This document shows positions 34,289 to 42,389 of a DNA stretch of 47,908 nt, piece by piece. The translations under genes were made by a program, and so were the position numbers. Within the stretch, counting starts at the first letter, position 1, and the number at the start of each line of letters is the position of its first letter. The stretch lies in assembly GCA_018648605.1 (NCBI GenBank), contig JABGQU010000005.1, positions 1 through 47,908 on the forward strand. The letters are read 5' to 3'. The stretch is from Anaerolineae bacterium (GTDB lineage Bacteria > Chloroflexota > Anaerolineae > Anaerolineales > Villigracilaceae). The notes below the pieces were generated by a model that had not been told where the DNA came from, made no database searches, and saw only the letters and a program-made list of their open reading frames with translations.

Positions 34289-34321
34289 TCTTAAAAACGC
34301 CTCTCAATAGCGACTTTAGTC
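34289..34321. repeat. Partial copy of the AGCGACTTTAGTC repeat
   Basis: TCTTAAAAACGCCTCTCAA, then TAGCGACTTTAGTC, matches the start of the element at 41141-41200 (TCCTAAAAACACCTCG, then AGCGACTTTAGTCGCT). Its right half is missing here. Confidence 0.6.
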
Positions 34322-34373
34322 CGCACCGTAATCGGTTAGCATAACTCAGGCTACTTAGTTTCAATAAAAGAGT

Positions 34374-34416
34374 AAAGAAAAGACTTTGTTAAAAAAGTTG
34401 ACAAAGTCTTTTCTTT
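34374..34416. promoter_or_regulatory. Perfect 16-bp inverted repeat, likely operator of the ROK repressor
   Basis: AAAGAAAAGACTTTGT (34374-34389) and ACAAAGTCTTTTCTTT (34401-34416) are exact inverses separated by 11 nt. The right arm covers the last half of the -35 box and most of the spacer of the promoter at 34398-34426, the classic place for autorepression. It is AT-rich, so a terminator role is less likely. Confidence 0.6.
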
Positions 34417-34426
34417 TTGCTATTAT
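34398..34426 (+). promoter_or_regulatory. Strong sigma70-type promoter of the ROK regulator
   Basis: TTGACA (34398-34403) and TATTAT (34421-34426) are separated by exactly 17 nt. Transcription would start near 34433, about 35 nt before the GTG start codon. Confidence 0.8.
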
Positions 34427-34467
34427 GGGGCAGAAAGTTTCACTAGAAAAGTTGAGATAAAGTACTT

Positions 34468-35718
34468 GTGACTACTTATTTTCGCCGTAACCCCAAACAG
34501 AATGTCAAAAACATAAACAAACATGCTGTTTTGGATTTAATCCGCTTCATGCCCGGGGGAATATCACGCGCTGGGATCGCCAAAGAAATCGGACTTAGCC
34601 GTGCAGCCGTAACAACCATCGTTAACGATCTGATCTCTGCAGGCATCATCCGTGATGCCAAGCAACAAGCTAAAACCAGCGGGCGTCCGCGAACCTTGCT
34701 TGAAATCGCCCCTGAAGCTGGCTATGTCGCAGGCATTGATATGGGCGCAACTCATTTACGCGTTGTCGTTACCAATTTTGGCGCACATGTTGTTACCGAA
34801 AAAGAAATCTCTTTTAATATTGCCCAAGGCCCTGAAGCCTGTATCGCACAGGCAGATCAGATATTACGTGAATCTCTTGCCGCTAAAGATATCAGCATCC
34901 AATCACTTTCCGCGATCGGCTTTGGCGTTCCCGGCCCCATTTCCAGCGACGCTGGCATGGTCATCGCGCCACCGATCATGCCTGGCTGGGACCGTTTCCC
35001 CATCCGCGACACACTCGAAGAGCTTTGGCAACAACCCGTTTCTGTAAATAATGATGCCGAACTGGGTGCACTCGGCGAATGGGCCTATGGTGCGGGACGC
35101 GGCGCACAAGACCTCGCCTACATCAAAGTCGGCACAGGCATTGGCGCCGGACTATTGATCGACGGGCGGATCTATCGTGGGTCAACTGGCTCGGCGGGCG
35201 AGATCGGACATCTGACGATGGACAACGAGGGCCCACGCTGCACTTGTGGTAATCGTGGCTGCCTTGAAGCCTTCTCAGGTGGACATGCGATTGCTCAACA
35301 AGCGATCGATGCCATTCAAAACGGACAACATACACAAATTTCCCGAATTCCACTCAAAGATATTTCTGCAAAAGATGTTGCTTCTGCCGCACAACGCGGC
35401 GACTTGGTTGCCCAACAGATCATGGAGGAAGCCGGGCAACATCTTGGAGTTGCAATTGCGGGTTTGGTTAACATTTTCAATCCTGATATGATCGTAGTAG
35501 GCGGTGGTGTTGCACAAATTGGCGATCTATTTCTAGAGCCTGTGCGTAAAACTGTTGAACAGCGCAGCCTCCCCGCCGCCGCGACAAATGTAAGGATTAC
35601 AACAGCCCTGCTTGGCAGGCGCTCTTCGAGTTTGGGCGCAATTGTTCAGGCACTGAGCATTGCTGTGCACAATATTGCTGAGGGCAAAGATGAACTTCGT
35701 CGTCAGCTCGTTGCTTAG
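34468..35718 (+). CDS. ROK-family transcriptional repressor (NagC/XylR type)
   Basis: This 416-residue regulator has an N-terminal winged helix-turn-helix (GGISRAGIAKEIGLSRAAV, about residues 30-48) and a ROK sugar-kinase-like domain with GIDMGATHLRVVV. It carries NNDAELGALGEW and the zinc motif CTCGNRGCLEAF. The start is GTG 34468; there is no better in-frame ATG before the HTH. It probably binds a sugar and controls the importer and amylase genes that follow. The inverted repeat over its own promoter suggests it also represses itself. Confidence 0.9.
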   Translation: MTTYFRRNPKQNVKNINKHAVLDLIRFMPGGISRAGIAKEIGLSRAAVTTIVNDLISAGIIRDAKQQAKTSGRPRTLLEIAPEAGYVAGIDMGATHLRVVVTNFGAHVVTEKEISFNIAQGPEACIAQADQILRESLAAKDISIQSLSAIGFGVPGPISSDAGMVIAPPIMPGWDRFPIRDTLEELWQQPVSVNNDAELGALGEWAYGAGRGAQDLAYIKVGTGIGAGLLIDGRIYRGSTGSAGEIGHLTMDNEGPRCTCGNRGCLEAFSGGHAIAQQAIDAIQNGQHTQISRIPLKDISAKDVASAAQRGDLVAQQIMEEAGQHLGVAIAGLVNIFNPDMIVVGGGVAQIGDLFLEPVRKTVEQRSLPAAATNVRITTALLGRRSSSLGAIVQALSIAVHNIAEGKDELRRQLVA

Positions 35719-35839
35719 GTTTTATGTGGTGAATCTGCTGCCTATTGCCCGGCATCCCTTTTGGGCAGGGAAGCAAGCCCAAATCATGTTCGATGCTTTT
35801 TTCGATCAATTTCTTTGCAGCAGACATAAAAATCCTATT

Positions 35840-35855
35840 TAGAGGAGGTGGTGTC
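35840..35855 (+). promoter_or_regulatory. Shine-Dalgarno-like box without a start codon, second copy
   Basis: TAGAGGAGGTGGTGTC matches the box at 25-40 at 14 of 16 positions. It lies 93 nt before ATG 35933, whose own ribosome site is ATAAGGAG. The GTG codons directly behind GGAGG are too close to be used efficiently. The remainder of the gap 35719-35932 shows nothing firm. Confidence 0.55.
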
Positions 35856-35932
35856 TTTACCAAGATACAAAAAACGTCGTCTTTCAAATTGATAAAATAA
35901 CCAATAAATTTACTATAAGGAGTAAATAAGAA

Positions 35933-37180
35933 ATGAAGAAATCACTGTTCGTCCTGTTCAGCCTCGTGCTGGTCTCCGCTTTTGTTTTGGCTGCCTGTGG
36001 CGGCGCTGCCCCCGTAGAAGAAGCCCCCGCTGCTGAAGTACCTGCTGCTGAAGAAGCTCCCATGGAAGAAGAACCAATGGAAGAAGCTCCTATGGAAGAT
36101 ATGGAAGTTGTTGAAGTAACTTTCTGGCATGCTTATGCTACCGGCTCTGCTGAAGAAACCGCAATGACTGCGCTCCTCGCACAAGCTGCTGCAGATATGC
36201 CCCAATACAAAATCAACGCTCTTCAGATCCCCTTTGACGACATCTATAACAAGTACCGCACTGATGTTGCCTCTGGTGGCGGCCCGGATATGTTCATTGC
36301 TCCCAACGATTCTTTGGGTGACGATGCTCGCGCCGGCTTGATCGCTGACATCACCGCTTTGGCTGGTGACAAACTTGGCGATTACGCTCCTCTTTCTGTT
36401 GATGGTATGAGCGTTGATGGCGTGCTTTATGGTGTGCCTGAGTCCCTGAAAGCTGTTGCTTTCTGGTACAACACCGACATGATGCCCACTCCTCCCGCAA
36501 CCACAGATGAACTAAAAACCATGATGGAAGGCGGCACCCCCGTTTCTTTGAGCTACGGCTGCTACCACCACTGGGGTTTCTTTGGCGCTTTCGGCGGTCA
36601 AATCTTTGACGACAGCTGGACTGTTGTTGCTGGCGACGGCGTTGCCGATGCAATGGGCTACTTGAACGACCTTTATCAGGTTTCTGTAGCAAATAGCTGG
36701 CCCAAGAATGATGGCGATGGCTTGGCTCCCTTCACCGAAGGTACCGTAGCTGCGATCACCAATGGTAACTGGGCAATGGGCGATTACAAAGCCGCTCTCG
36801 GCGACAAATTAGCTGTTGCTCCCCTGCCCGCAGGCCCCGGTGGCGCTGCTAACCCCATGCTCGGTGTTGATGGTTATTACTTCAACCCGAACAGCGCCAA
36901 TATGGAAGCTGCAATTGAAGTTGCTCTCTATTTGACTGGTGCTGATGCACAAGCCATGATGATGAACGATGCTGGTCACGTTCCTACACTCACCACCGTT
37001 GAAGTTACCGATCCTCTGATGATCGGTCTCCTCGAAGGTTTCGGCAGCGCTTATGTCCGCCCGCAGGTTCCTGAATTGGGTCTCTACTGGTCCAACTTCT
37101 GTGGCACCGACGCTGTCTTCGAAGCTGGCACTCCTGCAGCTGACTGGGTTGCTGAAGCAACTGTCAACGCTAATAAATAA
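35933..37180 (+). CDS. Sugar ABC transporter substrate-binding lipoprotein (maltose/oligosaccharide type)
   Basis: This 415-residue lipoprotein has a signal peptide MKKSLFVLFSLVLVSAFVLAAC with Cys22, then a very acidic Pro/Glu/Met linker with repeated PMEEEPMEEAPMED units, and a family 1 binding domain from about residue 58. Landmarks are VTFWHAYATGS and PDMFIAPNDSLGDDA. The products of an upstream ROK regulator and a downstream amylase suggest malto-oligosaccharides as ligands. It is a single-domain protein, unlike the duplicated homolog at 111. Confidence 0.9.
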   Translation: MKKSLFVLFSLVLVSAFVLAACGGAAPVEEAPAAEVPAAEEAPMEEEPMEEAPMEDMEVVEVTFWHAYATGSAEETAMTALLAQAAADMPQYKINALQIPFDDIYNKYRTDVASGGGPDMFIAPNDSLGDDARAGLIADITALAGDKLGDYAPLSVDGMSVDGVLYGVPESLKAVAFWYNTDMMPTPPATTDELKTMMEGGTPVSLSYGCYHHWGFFGAFGGQIFDDSWTVVAGDGVADAMGYLNDLYQVSVANSWPKNDGDGLAPFTEGTVAAITNGNWAMGDYKAALGDKLAVAPLPAGPGGAANPMLGVDGYYFNPNSANMEAAIEVALYLTGADAQAMMMNDAGHVPTLTTVEVTDPLMIGLLEGFGSAYVRPQVPELGLYWSNFCGTDAVFEAGTPAADWVAEATVNANK

Positions 37181-37197
37181 GCTCTAAAGTAGTATAA

Positions 37198-37240
37198 AAT
37201 AGGGGTGGATGGATAAAACCCATTCACCCCTATTATTTTT
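37198..37240 (+). terminator. Intercistronic hairpin with T-run after the binding-protein gene
   Basis: AATAGGGGTG pairs with CACCCCTATT, extended by ATGG/CCAT after one mismatch (37198-37234), and a TATTTTT tract follows. It would end most transcripts after the binding-protein gene and leave lower expression for the permeases. Confidence 0.72.
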
Positions 37241-37263
37241 CCATAATTCTGGAGGATTGTCCG

Positions 37264-38277
37264 ATGACAGAATCTGATAAAAAAGCGCGTCGCTGGATTT
37301 TATTCCGTCGCTTTGCTCTCCCGTATGTCTATTTATTTCCTGCATTTATCGTGATGGCTTTCATCACTTTTTATCCTCTTGTTTATCAGGTCGTCATCTC
37401 CTTCACGGATTTTCAACTGAAAGACCTTATGCATGGTTTGGCATCGCCAAACTTAAATCAGGTGGGCTTTAAGAACTATATTGATATTTTTACCAACGCA
37501 CTCCCTGTTCAAAATTTTGAGTTTTTTCGTATTCTCACATATAACTTTTGGTGGGCTATCTCTAATGTAGCTCTCCACGTTCCTGCAGGGATTGTGATCG
37601 CTGTTTTACTCAATATCCCTGGGCTGTGGGGAAAACGCATTTATCGTGCTATATACATCCTTCCTATTGTTGTGCCTCCCATCGTTGTGGCAACAGTTTG
37701 GCGGAATATCTTTCATGAGCAATACGGAGCCATGAATCAACTGCTCACTGTCATCATGGAATTCCTGGGCTCAACGGATCCGGTACGCCTTCGTTGGCTA
37801 GAAGAATTCACACCACCTATAAAATGGCTCTTGCCTAATTCCCCGCTACCTCTCGCTTATTACGCGATGATGATCGCCAACTTTTGGTTGGGATGGCCCT
37901 TTATGACCCTTGTCGCAACAGGCGCATTACAGAGCATCCCCAAAGATCTATATGAAGCGGCATCCATTGACGGAGCTTCTAATTCACAACAATTTTGGAA
38001 TATTACTGTTCCGCTCCTAAGAACAGCAATGATCCCCGCTTCTATTTATGGGTTTACACTATCCTTTAATTTATTTGCTTTTGTCTATTTCTTTACGGGT
38101 GGTGGTCCGGCTCGTTCAACAGAAATTTTGGTTACCTTTGCTTACGACCTCGTCCGCAACCTAAATCTCTTTGGTGTTGCGGCTGCTTTCGCTGTGATCA
38201 TCTTCTTTGTTGCGCTCTTTGTTTTCCTTATTACCAACAAACTCACTCGCGCAACCGAATCTTATACAGAGGCCTAA
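37264..38277 (+). CDS. Sugar ABC transporter permease, MalF type
   Basis: This 337-residue membrane subunit has six or more spans starting at residue 16 (LPYVYLFPAFIVMAFITFYP). The permease core contains the EAA loop EAASIDGASNSQQF at about residues 231-244, which docks to the ATPase. TGGAGGAT precedes the ATG. The next permease starts one base after its stop. No ATPase gene lies nearby. Confidence 0.88.
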   Translation: MTESDKKARRWILFRRFALPYVYLFPAFIVMAFITFYPLVYQVVISFTDFQLKDLMHGLASPNLNQVGFKNYIDIFTNALPVQNFEFFRILTYNFWWAISNVALHVPAGIVIAVLLNIPGLWGKRIYRAIYILPIVVPPIVVATVWRNIFHEQYGAMNQLLTVIMEFLGSTDPVRLRWLEEFTPPIKWLLPNSPLPLAYYAMMIANFWLGWPFMTLVATGALQSIPKDLYEAASIDGASNSQQFWNITVPLLRTAMIPASIYGFTLSFNLFAFVYFFTGGGPARSTEILVTFAYDLVRNLNLFGVAAAFAVIIFFVALFVFLITNKLTRATESYTEA

Positions 38278-38278
38278 G

Positions 38279-39292
38279 ATGACAACGACAAATAAAACAG
38301 AAAAAAAACAAAATTTCATCATCCGCTTTCTCAACATCAACACCTCTGCCGAAACAAGCGGACGTGACCTGCCCCTCTGGCGACAACTCCTCCTGCAAGT
38401 GCTAACCCTCTTCATTGGTGCAACAGTGATGTTTCCCATCATGTATATCATCACCATGTCGCTCAGTTCGCAGACAACGCGTCCTTCCAGCTTGCAGCTT
38501 TTCCCCAAAGAGATTTCCTTCGCAGCCTACCAGCAAGTACTAGATCACCCAACTGCGAACCCCGTCAGCTTTATCCAACTTCTCAAAAACAGCGTGGGGC
38601 TTTCCTTCGTCGTTGGCTTTCTGGCTGTACTTGTTGCCGTTTCTGCTGCCTATGCTTTTTCACGCTTCAAATTCAGCCTACGTCAAACGCTCATGGTCAT
38701 GGTCTTCATTCCGCTCCTCATGCCCGGCATTGGTCTTTTAACACCCCTATATCTCCTCATGAACAGCGTTCGTCTCATGGACTGCGGGGAAGGCATAATG
38801 GCACTCGCTCCCTTTGCTAGTTGTGCCGTCGGCGCAGGGAAAATAGTCTTCAATCTGCGTGATTCGCTCTATGGTGTTGGCATTACCATGATCGCAGGTG
38901 CGCTCCCCTTTGCCGTTTGGAATCTCAAGGGGTATATCGACACCATCCCCGCAGAACTCGAAGAAGCTGCTGCAATAGATGGTGCAGGGCCCAACCAAAT
39001 CTTCTTCCGCATTATGCTTCCCCTTGCCATCCCCCAACTCGCAGTCACCTTTTTCATCGGCTTCATTGGTCACTGGCAAGAATTTGCGACATCATGGCTT
39101 TTCCTCACTCAGCCAGAAGATTACACCCTCGCCATGACCCTCTACAATATGACAGGTCAATACGCCAACAGCATCCCCTGGAATCGCTTCGCGGCGATGG
39201 CGGTCATCGTCGCCTTACCGGTGGCGATCATCTTTATTGCCCTCCAAAAACAAATCGTCGGAGGTCTTACATCTGGCGGTGTCAAAGGATAA
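38279..39292 (+). CDS. Sugar ABC transporter permease, MalG type
   Basis: This 337-residue second permease has a charged cytoplasmic N-terminus of about 35 residues, a first span near residues 40-62 and the core domain. The EAA loop is EAAAIDGAGPNQIF at about residues 229-242, and the C-terminus GGLTSGGVKG is family-typical. ATG 38279 begins one base after the upstream stop; the longer in-frame ORF would overlap the MalF-type gene. A strong terminator follows at 39296. Confidence 0.88.
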   Translation: MTTTNKTEKKQNFIIRFLNINTSAETSGRDLPLWRQLLLQVLTLFIGATVMFPIMYIITMSLSSQTTRPSSLQLFPKEISFAAYQQVLDHPTANPVSFIQLLKNSVGLSFVVGFLAVLVAVSAAYAFSRFKFSLRQTLMVMVFIPLLMPGIGLLTPLYLLMNSVRLMDCGEGIMALAPFASCAVGAGKIVFNLRDSLYGVGITMIAGALPFAVWNLKGYIDTIPAELEEAAAIDGAGPNQIFFRIMLPLAIPQLAVTFFIGFIGHWQEFATSWLFLTQPEDYTLAMTLYNMTGQYANSIPWNRFAAMAVIVALPVAIIFIALQKQIVGGLTSGGVKG

Positions 39293-39295
39293 ATC

Positions 39296-39325
39296 AAAGG
39301 CGGTCAAATTTGACCGCCTTTTTTC
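39296..39325 (+). terminator. Rho-independent terminator of the second importer operon
   Basis: AAAGGCGGTCAAA and TTTGACCGCCTTT form a perfect stem immediately after the permease stop, followed by TTTTCTT. Confidence 0.88.
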
Positions 39326-39331
39326 TTAAAG

Positions 39332-39367
39332 AACTGCATTGCATCCGCTTTTGGATGCGTTGCAGTT
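39332..39367. repeat. TGCATTGCATCC-type palindromic repeat, copy 2
   Basis: AACTGCATTGCATCC pairs with GGATGCGTTGCAGTT around GCTTTT. The core is the same as at 17517-17550, with the same two non-Watson-Crick positions. An inverted GATGTGCAATGCAGC follows at about 39402-39416. Confidence 0.78.
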
Positions 39368-39476
39368 CGCGTCAAGTAAAACACGCGAGTCTTATTTAAC
39401 CCGATGTGCAATGCAGCTTATTAGATGCAGCGCACACCTATCATTTTTTCTTTAGATTAACCCCCAACTTACTCCC

Positions 39477-41027
39477 ATGAAAAAACATCTCCTCATCTTC
39501 ATCTTAATTGCCCTCCTCAGCGCATGTACCCCAACGCGACCTGAACCTGCTCCCGTAAAACCAACATCGCCCGCCATTCAAGAAACCCCGCCAAGCGATT
39601 GGTGGGATGACGCCATCTTCTACGAAATCTTCGTCCGCAGTTTCTATGATAGCAACGCTGACGGGATCGGCGACTTCAACGGAATTATCGCTAAACTCGA
39701 TTACCTCGAAGACCTCGGCATCAACGCCATCTGGCTGATGCCTATTAACCCCTCGCCCTCTTATCACGGCTATGATGTGATCAATTATTACGCCGTCAAT
39801 CACGAATACGGCACAATGGACGATTTCAAGCATCTTCTCGAGGAAGCCCACAAGCGCGATATGCACATCATCATTGATCTGGTGCTGAACCACACATCCA
39901 GCCAACATCCCTTTTTCGTGGACGCAAATAACGACCCCGAATCTCCCTACCGCGATTGGTATCTCTGGGAAGAAAATTATCCGGGCTGGGGCGGTAGTCT
40001 CTGGCACGAGGGGAATCACGGCGTCTATTACGCCCTCTTCTGGGGCGGGATGCCCGACCTGAATTATCGCAACCCCGAAGTCACCGCCCAAATGGATAAG
40101 GTTGCCCGCTACTGGCTCGACGAGATCGGCGTGGACGGTTTTCGTCTCGACGCGATCAAGCATCTCATCGAAGAAGGCGAGATCACTGAAAACACTGCTG
40201 CTACGCATGAATGGCTTCAGCATTTTTATCAAAGTTACAAAAGCGAAAACCCTGAAACCTATGTCGTTGGTGAAGTCTATGGCGCAGGCGGGACTGTCGC
40301 CAGCACTTACATAGAGCAGATGGATCATGTTTTTAACTTCGAACTCGCATCAGGATTCGTCAACTCTGCGAATGGTGGCTCGAATACGGGAATTAACAGT
40401 GCATTTACGCTCACGCTCAAAGATATGCCGAATGGTAATTATGCGACCTTCTTGACCAATCACGATCAAAACCGCGCCATGAGTCTCTTCTATGGGGATG
40501 TAGGTAAGGCGAAAGCCGCCGCGTCGTTGATGCTGACCGCGCCGGGCACACCCTTCATCTATTATGGCGAAGAGATCGGGATGCTCGGCAAAAAACCGGA
40601 TGAAGATATCCGCTTACCGATGCAGTGGTCGGGGGCAGAAAACGCTGGCTTTAGCGGAAGCAAGCCCTGGCGCACGGGCGAAGCGGGCGATTCAGACACA
40701 AATATTGCTGCGCAAGAAAATGATCCCGATTCGCTCCTGTCGCATTACCGCGCGCTGATCGCCCTCCGAAAAGAATATCCCGCTTTACGCACGGGAGAGA
40801 TCGAAGTTCTTGATCCCGGCACAAATGCGCTTTTTGCCGCCCTGCGCACGCAGGGAGATGAAAAGATTTTGGTCATCGTCAATCTGACAGATGAACCCGT
40901 CAGCGAGTATCACCTCGAAAACATCCCCGACACACTCATGGATTTGAACTTACTCCTCCCAAAAGACAGCAGCTTCGACCTCGCTATTCCCGCTTACGAA
41001 ACATTGATATTCGAGCTAAAGAAATAA
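39477..41027 (+). CDS. Exported alpha-amylase-family lipoprotein, GH13
   Basis: This 516-residue surface enzyme would cut alpha-glucans into oligosaccharides for the importer upstream. A lipoprotein signal with LLSAC and Cys17 is followed by a Pro-rich linker and a full GH13 barrel. The catalytic residues are Asp225 in GFRLDAIKHL, Glu266 in VVGEVYG and Asp330 in TNHDQNR; DIVLNHTSSQHP-like calcium region reads IIDLVLNHTSSQHP. The C-terminal beta domain is present. No Shine-Dalgarno sequence precedes the ATG; a -10-like TAGATT at 39453 would give a very short leader. Oligo-1,6-glucosidase or neopullulanase-like specificity cannot be excluded. Confidence 0.88.
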   Translation: MKKHLLIFILIALLSACTPTRPEPAPVKPTSPAIQETPPSDWWDDAIFYEIFVRSFYDSNADGIGDFNGIIAKLDYLEDLGINAIWLMPINPSPSYHGYDVINYYAVNHEYGTMDDFKHLLEEAHKRDMHIIIDLVLNHTSSQHPFFVDANNDPESPYRDWYLWEENYPGWGGSLWHEGNHGVYYALFWGGMPDLNYRNPEVTAQMDKVARYWLDEIGVDGFRLDAIKHLIEEGEITENTAATHEWLQHFYQSYKSENPETYVVGEVYGAGGTVASTYIEQMDHVFNFELASGFVNSANGGSNTGINSAFTLTLKDMPNGNYATFLTNHDQNRAMSLFYGDVGKAKAAASLMLTAPGTPFIYYGEEIGMLGKKPDEDIRLPMQWSGAENAGFSGSKPWRTGEAGDSDTNIAAQENDPDSLLSHYRALIALRKEYPALRTGEIEVLDPGTNALFAALRTQGDEKILVIVNLTDEPVSEYHLENIPDTLMDLNLLLPKDSSFDLAIPAYETLIFELKK

Positions 41028-41155
41028 CCACAAATGATTTAAACCAAAACAAAGATATGTTTTTGCGAACCCCGGTGCTCTTCGTGTGAAGCAATCTCCC
41101 TCTCTACGGTGGAGGTTGCCGTAAGCGAACGGGGTATCTATCCTAAAAACACCTC

Positions 41156-41200
41156 GTAGTAGCGACTTTAGTCGCTCTGAACGGCTAAAGCCGTCACTAC
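41156..41200. repeat. AGCGACTTTAGTCGCT / ACGGCTAAAGCCGT cruciform repeat
   Basis: AGCGAC-ttta-GTCGCT (41161-41176) and ACGGCT-aa-AGCCGT (41181-41194) are two perfect hairpins enclosed by GTAGT/ACTAC. A partial copy is at 34289-34321. Confidence 0.82.
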
Positions 41201-41223
41201 AAAAGAATTTAAAGATAAATTAT

Positions 41224-41354
41224 TAACTCATATTACGTAGTGATGGGCAATGAACTGTCGTTTTCCCTCATCCTAACCTTCTCCCAAAGGGAGAGGGCGG
41301 AGGGTGAGGGCAGCCCCAAAGTCTGTCAAAGGCATCTTCTCATAACATCAGTTA
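41224..41354. repeat. 131-nt MITE-like element with TAACTGAT-type ends
   Basis: TAACTCATATTACG and CATAACATCAGTTA are inverted repeats matching at 11 of 14 positions and resemble the ends of the element at 25411-25651. Inside lies a CCCTCATCC/GGTGAGGG palindrome (41268-41311) like the one at 29643. Confidence 0.65.
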
Positions 41355-41402
41355 TTAAAACTCACGCCGCAAGCGGCGGGATATTGAACCCCTATATAAA
41401 AT

Positions 41403-41448
41403 AAAAAAGCTCCTCCTATGCCAAAAACGGCAACGGGGAGCTTTTTTT
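41403..41448. terminator. Bidirectional terminator
   Basis: AAAAAAGCTCC pairs exactly with GGAGCTTTTTT, with an inner TGCC/GGCA helix. A-run and T-run on both sides allow termination of the minus-strand pilin gene and of plus-strand read-through. Confidence 0.8.
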
Positions 41449-41461
41449 GCTTCTATAAAAC

Positions 41462-41638
41462 TTAGACAACTTGTAGGAAACTGGTTAACGCCTCCAGTTC
41501 GGTATTCACATCTGTAAACATATTGCCGACAGTGGGACCGAGGAGAGAAAGAGCTGCATAAACGACAATGGCAACGAGAACAAGAATAAAAGCGTATTCA
41601 ACTAAACCTTGTCCGCTCTCAGCATAAAATGTTTTCAC
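41462..41638 (-). CDS. Flp-family type IVb pilin
   Basis: This 58-residue prepilin starts at GTG 41638. The prepilin peptidase site fits cleavage after Gly9 with Glu at mature position 5 (ESG, then QGLVEYAF). A hydrophobic helix (AFILVLVAIVVYAALSLL) and a short C-terminal tail follow. AAAGGAGGTGATT lies at ideal spacing and a near-consensus promoter is upstream, so expression is probably high. No tad secretion genes are in the window, so assembly genes must be elsewhere. Confidence 0.88.
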   Translation of the reverse strand: MKTFYAESGQGLVEYAFILVLVAIVVYAALSLLGPTVGNMFTDVNTELEALTSFLQVV

Positions 41639-41694
41639 CAGAATCACCTCCTTTTGAAAAAAAAATCTAGAAAAAGTTATAGAAAGATAATTCC

Positions 41695-41723
41695 AGTGTA
41701 GCGGATGGTATAGCAAAAGTCAA
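41695..41723 (-). promoter_or_regulatory. Promoter of the Flp pilin gene
   Basis: On the minus strand TTGACT and TACACT are separated by exactly 17 nt. The -35 box overlaps the last codons of the endonuclease III gene. The leader is about 50 nt and ends in a very strong ribosome site. Confidence 0.75.
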
Positions 41724-42388
41724 TCAGATATTTTTTGTCCATATTCGCAAAGGTCAAGCAAGGGGCATATTGCACACTCAGGTTTACGTGCCTTACAGAT
41801 CTCGCGCCCCAAACGGATAATATTCAAATGCCCGGCATAATAGGTTTCGGGCGGAAAAACTTCTTCCAAATAAGGGTGTGCCTGCTCTACAGTCATATTC
41901 TCAGGGCGCAACCCGATTCGCCCTGTAAGGCGGTAAATATGTGTGTCGACAGGAAACGAAGGCATCCCTAATGAGAAGAGCAAAACAATTGCCGCTGTTT
42001 TCGGTCCTACACCGTTGAAATTCGTCAGCCAGGCATGGGCTTCTTCGAGCGGCATTTCCTTCAGAAACTCAATATTTAGCTCCCCGCGCTCTTCGCTGAT
42101 CTGACGCAGCACCTTCTGGATGCGCGGTCCCTTTTGGTTCGCCAAGCCCGCCACGCGCACAGCTTCGATCACCTCATCAGCAGGGGCATCACGCACCTCC
42201 TCCCAGGTTGGGAATTTGGCACGCAACGCATCAAAGCCGCGATCACGATTGACGTCGTTGGTATTCTGCGACAAGATCGTCGAAACCAACTCGTCAATCG
42301 CGGGCAAGGGGTTACGCCAGATCGGTTCCCCAAATTTTGCCATTAGGCGTTTGTGCACTTCCAAAGCTTTCTTTTTGATCTCTTCCAT
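41720..42388 (-). CDS. nth: Endonuclease III, DNA glycosylase/AP lyase
   Basis: This 222-residue base-excision repair enzyme has the helix-hairpin-helix FNGVGPKTAAIVLL with the catalytic Lys and the catalytic Asp in FPVDTHIYR. Its 4Fe-4S cluster motif is CKARKPECAICPLLDLC (C-x6-C-x2-C-x5-C). ATG 42388 is chosen because it starts one base after the asparaginase stop; the longer ORF overlaps that gene. Confidence 0.93.
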   Translation of the reverse strand: MEEIKKKALEVHKRLMAKFGEPIWRNPLPAIDELVSTILSQNTNDVNRDRGFDALRAKFPTWEEVRDAPADEVIEAVRVAGLANQKGPRIQKVLRQISEERGELNIEFLKEMPLEEAHAWLTNFNGVGPKTAAIVLLFSLGMPSFPVDTHIYRLTGRIGLRPENMTVEQAHPYLEEVFPPETYYAGHLNIIRLGREICKARKPECAICPLLDLCEYGQKISD

Positions 42389-42389
42389 C

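Larger units (their letters stand above)
41028..41461. other. 434-nt non-coding gap made of stacked repeats
   Basis: There is no convincing ORF. From left to right it holds a degraded GTCATTGCGA-type segment (about 41090-41135, with GAAGCAATCTCC), the AGCGACTTTAGTCGCT element (41141-41200), a MITE-like element (41224-41354), a small GCCGC-aa-GCGGC palindrome near 41366, and a bidirectional terminator (41403-41448). Confidence 0.75.

Noticed and set aside
35761-35802. Terminator after the ROK regulator (TTGGGC/GCCCAA and a later T-run)
   Set aside because: The stem is only 6 bp and the six Ts lie 16 nt away from it, so it is not a convincing intrinsic terminator.
41028-41461. CRISPR-like array in the repeat-rich gap
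   Set aside because: The repeats belong to different families, are palindromic, and are not regularly spaced with unique spacers.
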